Source: Rubrivivax sp. (lineage in GTDB: Bacteria; Pseudomonadota; Gammaproteobacteria; Burkholderiales; Burkholderiaceae_C). From it: DNA of 64,000 nucleotides. Position numbers and translations under genes: made by a program. The stretch is taken from positions 1 through 64,000 of the forward strand of contig JAIXSE010000018.1 of NCBI GenBank assembly GCA_027484825.1. Direction: 5' to 3'. Of this stretch, positions 63,243-64,000 are shown piece after piece. How positions within the stretch are numbered: the stretch's first letter is position 1; every line of letters starts with the position of its first letter. The notes beneath the pieces were generated by a model. The model did no database searches. It saw only the letters and a list, made by a program, of their open reading frames with translations, and was not told where the DNA came from.

Positions 63243-64000
63243 TCAGGCCACGCGCGGCATCTTCGCCAGCAGCTTGTCCAGCGTCACCGGATACTCCCGC
63301 ACCCGCACGCCGGTGGCGTTGTAGATGGCATTGGCCACCGCCGCACCGACGCCGCAAATGCCCAGCTCGCCCACACCCTTGGCCTTCATCGGGGACGAGA
63401 TCGGATCGGTCTCGTCAAGGAAGATCACGTCCTGATGCGGAATGTCAGCATGTACCGGCACCTCGTAACCCGCCAAGTCGTGGTTGACGAAGAAGCCGCG
63501 CTTCTCGTCCACCTGCAGCTCTTCCATCAGTGCCGCGCCCACGCCCATCGTCATCGCGCCGATCACCTGGCTGCGGGCGGCCTTGGGGTTGAGGATGCGT
63601 CCGGCCGCGCACACGGCCAGCATGCGCCGCACGCGGATTTCTCCGGTGAAGGCATTCACCGCCACCTCGACAAAATGGCCGCCAAAGGTGGACTGCTGGT
63701 ACTTCTTGTCCAGGTCCCCATATTCCATCTTGTCCTCGGCCACCAGACCTTCGTGGCCGGCCGCCTCGCCGAGCGGGACCGCCTTGCCGCCGTCCCGCAC
63801 CGAGCCGTCGGCAAACACCGCCTTCTCCGGATCCATACCTTGCTTGCGGGCAATGATCTCGCGCAGTTGCATGCAGGCCGCATAGACGCCAGCGGTGGAG
63901 CTGTTGCCGCCCCACTGGCCGCCGGAGCCGCAGGAGACCGGCAGGTTGGAGTCGCCCAGCCGCACCACCACCTTGTCCAGGCCCACGCCCATCATTTCCG
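63243..64000 (-). CDS. Xanthine dehydrogenase-family molybdopterin-binding subunit, C-terminal part (cut by window edge)
   Basis: About 252 codons of the large molybdenum subunit of an aldehyde/xanthine oxidoreductase, running off the right edge. Visible segments include LGDSNLPVSCGSGGQWGGNS, then TFGGHFVEVAVNAFTGEIRV, VNHDLAGYEVPVHADIPHQD and KAKGVGELGICGVGAAVANA, the last carrying the catalytic Glu of GxGE. It resembles PaoC/YagR-type aldehyde oxidoreductases more than true xanthine dehydrogenase. The substrate cannot be told, and the FAD and iron–sulfur subunits would lie outside. It converges on the hybrid kinase with 4 bp between stops. Confidence 0.92.
   Translation of the reverse strand, partial: EMMGVGLDKVVVRLGDSNLPVSCGSGGQWGGNSSTAGVYAACMQLREIIARKQGMDPEKAVFADGSVRDGGKAVPLGEAAGHEGLVAEDKMEYGDLDKKYQQSTFGGHFVEVAVNAFTGEIRVRRMLAVCAAGRILNPKAARSQVIGAMTMGVGAALMEELQVDEKRGFFVNHDLAGYEVPVHADIPHQDVIFLDETDPISSPMKAKGVGELGICGVGAAVANAIYNATGVRVREYPVTLDKLLAKMPRVA

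Overview
The window is high-GC, densely packed bacterial chromosome. Gene content and order (a GntR–sdhCDAB–sdhE–gltA block beside mdh, an HpcH/HpaI-type lyase and acnB; a PEP-CTERM PepA-like protein; TorF-type porin; ligase-associated repair cassette) point to a betaproteobacterium of the order Burkholderiales, probably the Roseateles/Mitsuaria/Rubrivivax branch. This placement is inferred from recognised protein families, not from a database search. No rRNA, tRNA, CRISPR array, transposase or phage gene was seen.

Layout. (1) 1–11.5 kb: TCA cycle. acnB (cut by the left edge), an inserted-looking vapBC toxin–antitoxin pair, an exported protein, an HpcH/HpaI lyase and mdh lie on the minus strand; gntR, sdhC, sdhD, sdhA, sdhB, sdhE and gltA lie on the plus strand. 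A perfect 14-bp palindrome sits between mdh and gntR. (2) 11.6–21.5 kb: a nucleoside-use operon (LacI regulator with its own 16-bp operator, ribokinase, nucleoside hydrolase, amidohydrolase/deaminase), a lone branched-chain-type ABC binding protein, then purL for purine synthesis. (3) 21.5–26 kb, minus strand: a luciferase-like monooxygenase, a very long orphan type IV pilin-like protein and an HD-GYP response regulator. (4) 26–32.3 kb: the four-gene ligase-associated DNA repair cassette (exonuclease, ATP-dependent ligase, Lhr-type helicase, PdeM phosphoesterase), mostly with overlapping start and stop codons. (5) 32.3–39.7 kb, minus strand: small unknown protein, MgtC, SbmA/BacA-type ABC exporter, a membrane-anchored unknown, a YjfB-like motility protein, and a DUF350–DUF4178–SPFH membrane-stress-like module. 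(6) 39.9–49.5 kb: high-affinity potassium uptake, with a 30-residue small ORF, kdpF, kdpA, kdpB, kdpC, a TorF-type porin, kdpD and kdpE. (7) 49.5–56 kb: a little-studied exported module (DUF4331, small lipoprotein, repeat protein, HupE/UreJ-type membrane protein), followed by a DUF3455 lipoprotein, an ECF sigma factor and its RskA-type anti-sigma factor, all tightly coupled. (8) 56–64 kb: a class I amidotransferase-like protein, moaE, a small membrane protein, PEP-CTERM PepA, a Crp/Fnr regulator, an OmpR-type response regulator, a divergent hybrid histidine kinase and the C-terminal part of a xanthine dehydrogenase-family molybdopterin subunit cut by the right edge.

The least described parts are the DUF4331/HupE module next to the SigK–RskA pair, the SPFH–DUF4178–DUF350 module, the orphan giant pilin, the tiny ORF ahead of kdpF, and the repeat-rich, G-rich noncoding DNA between vapBC and the exported protein gene.
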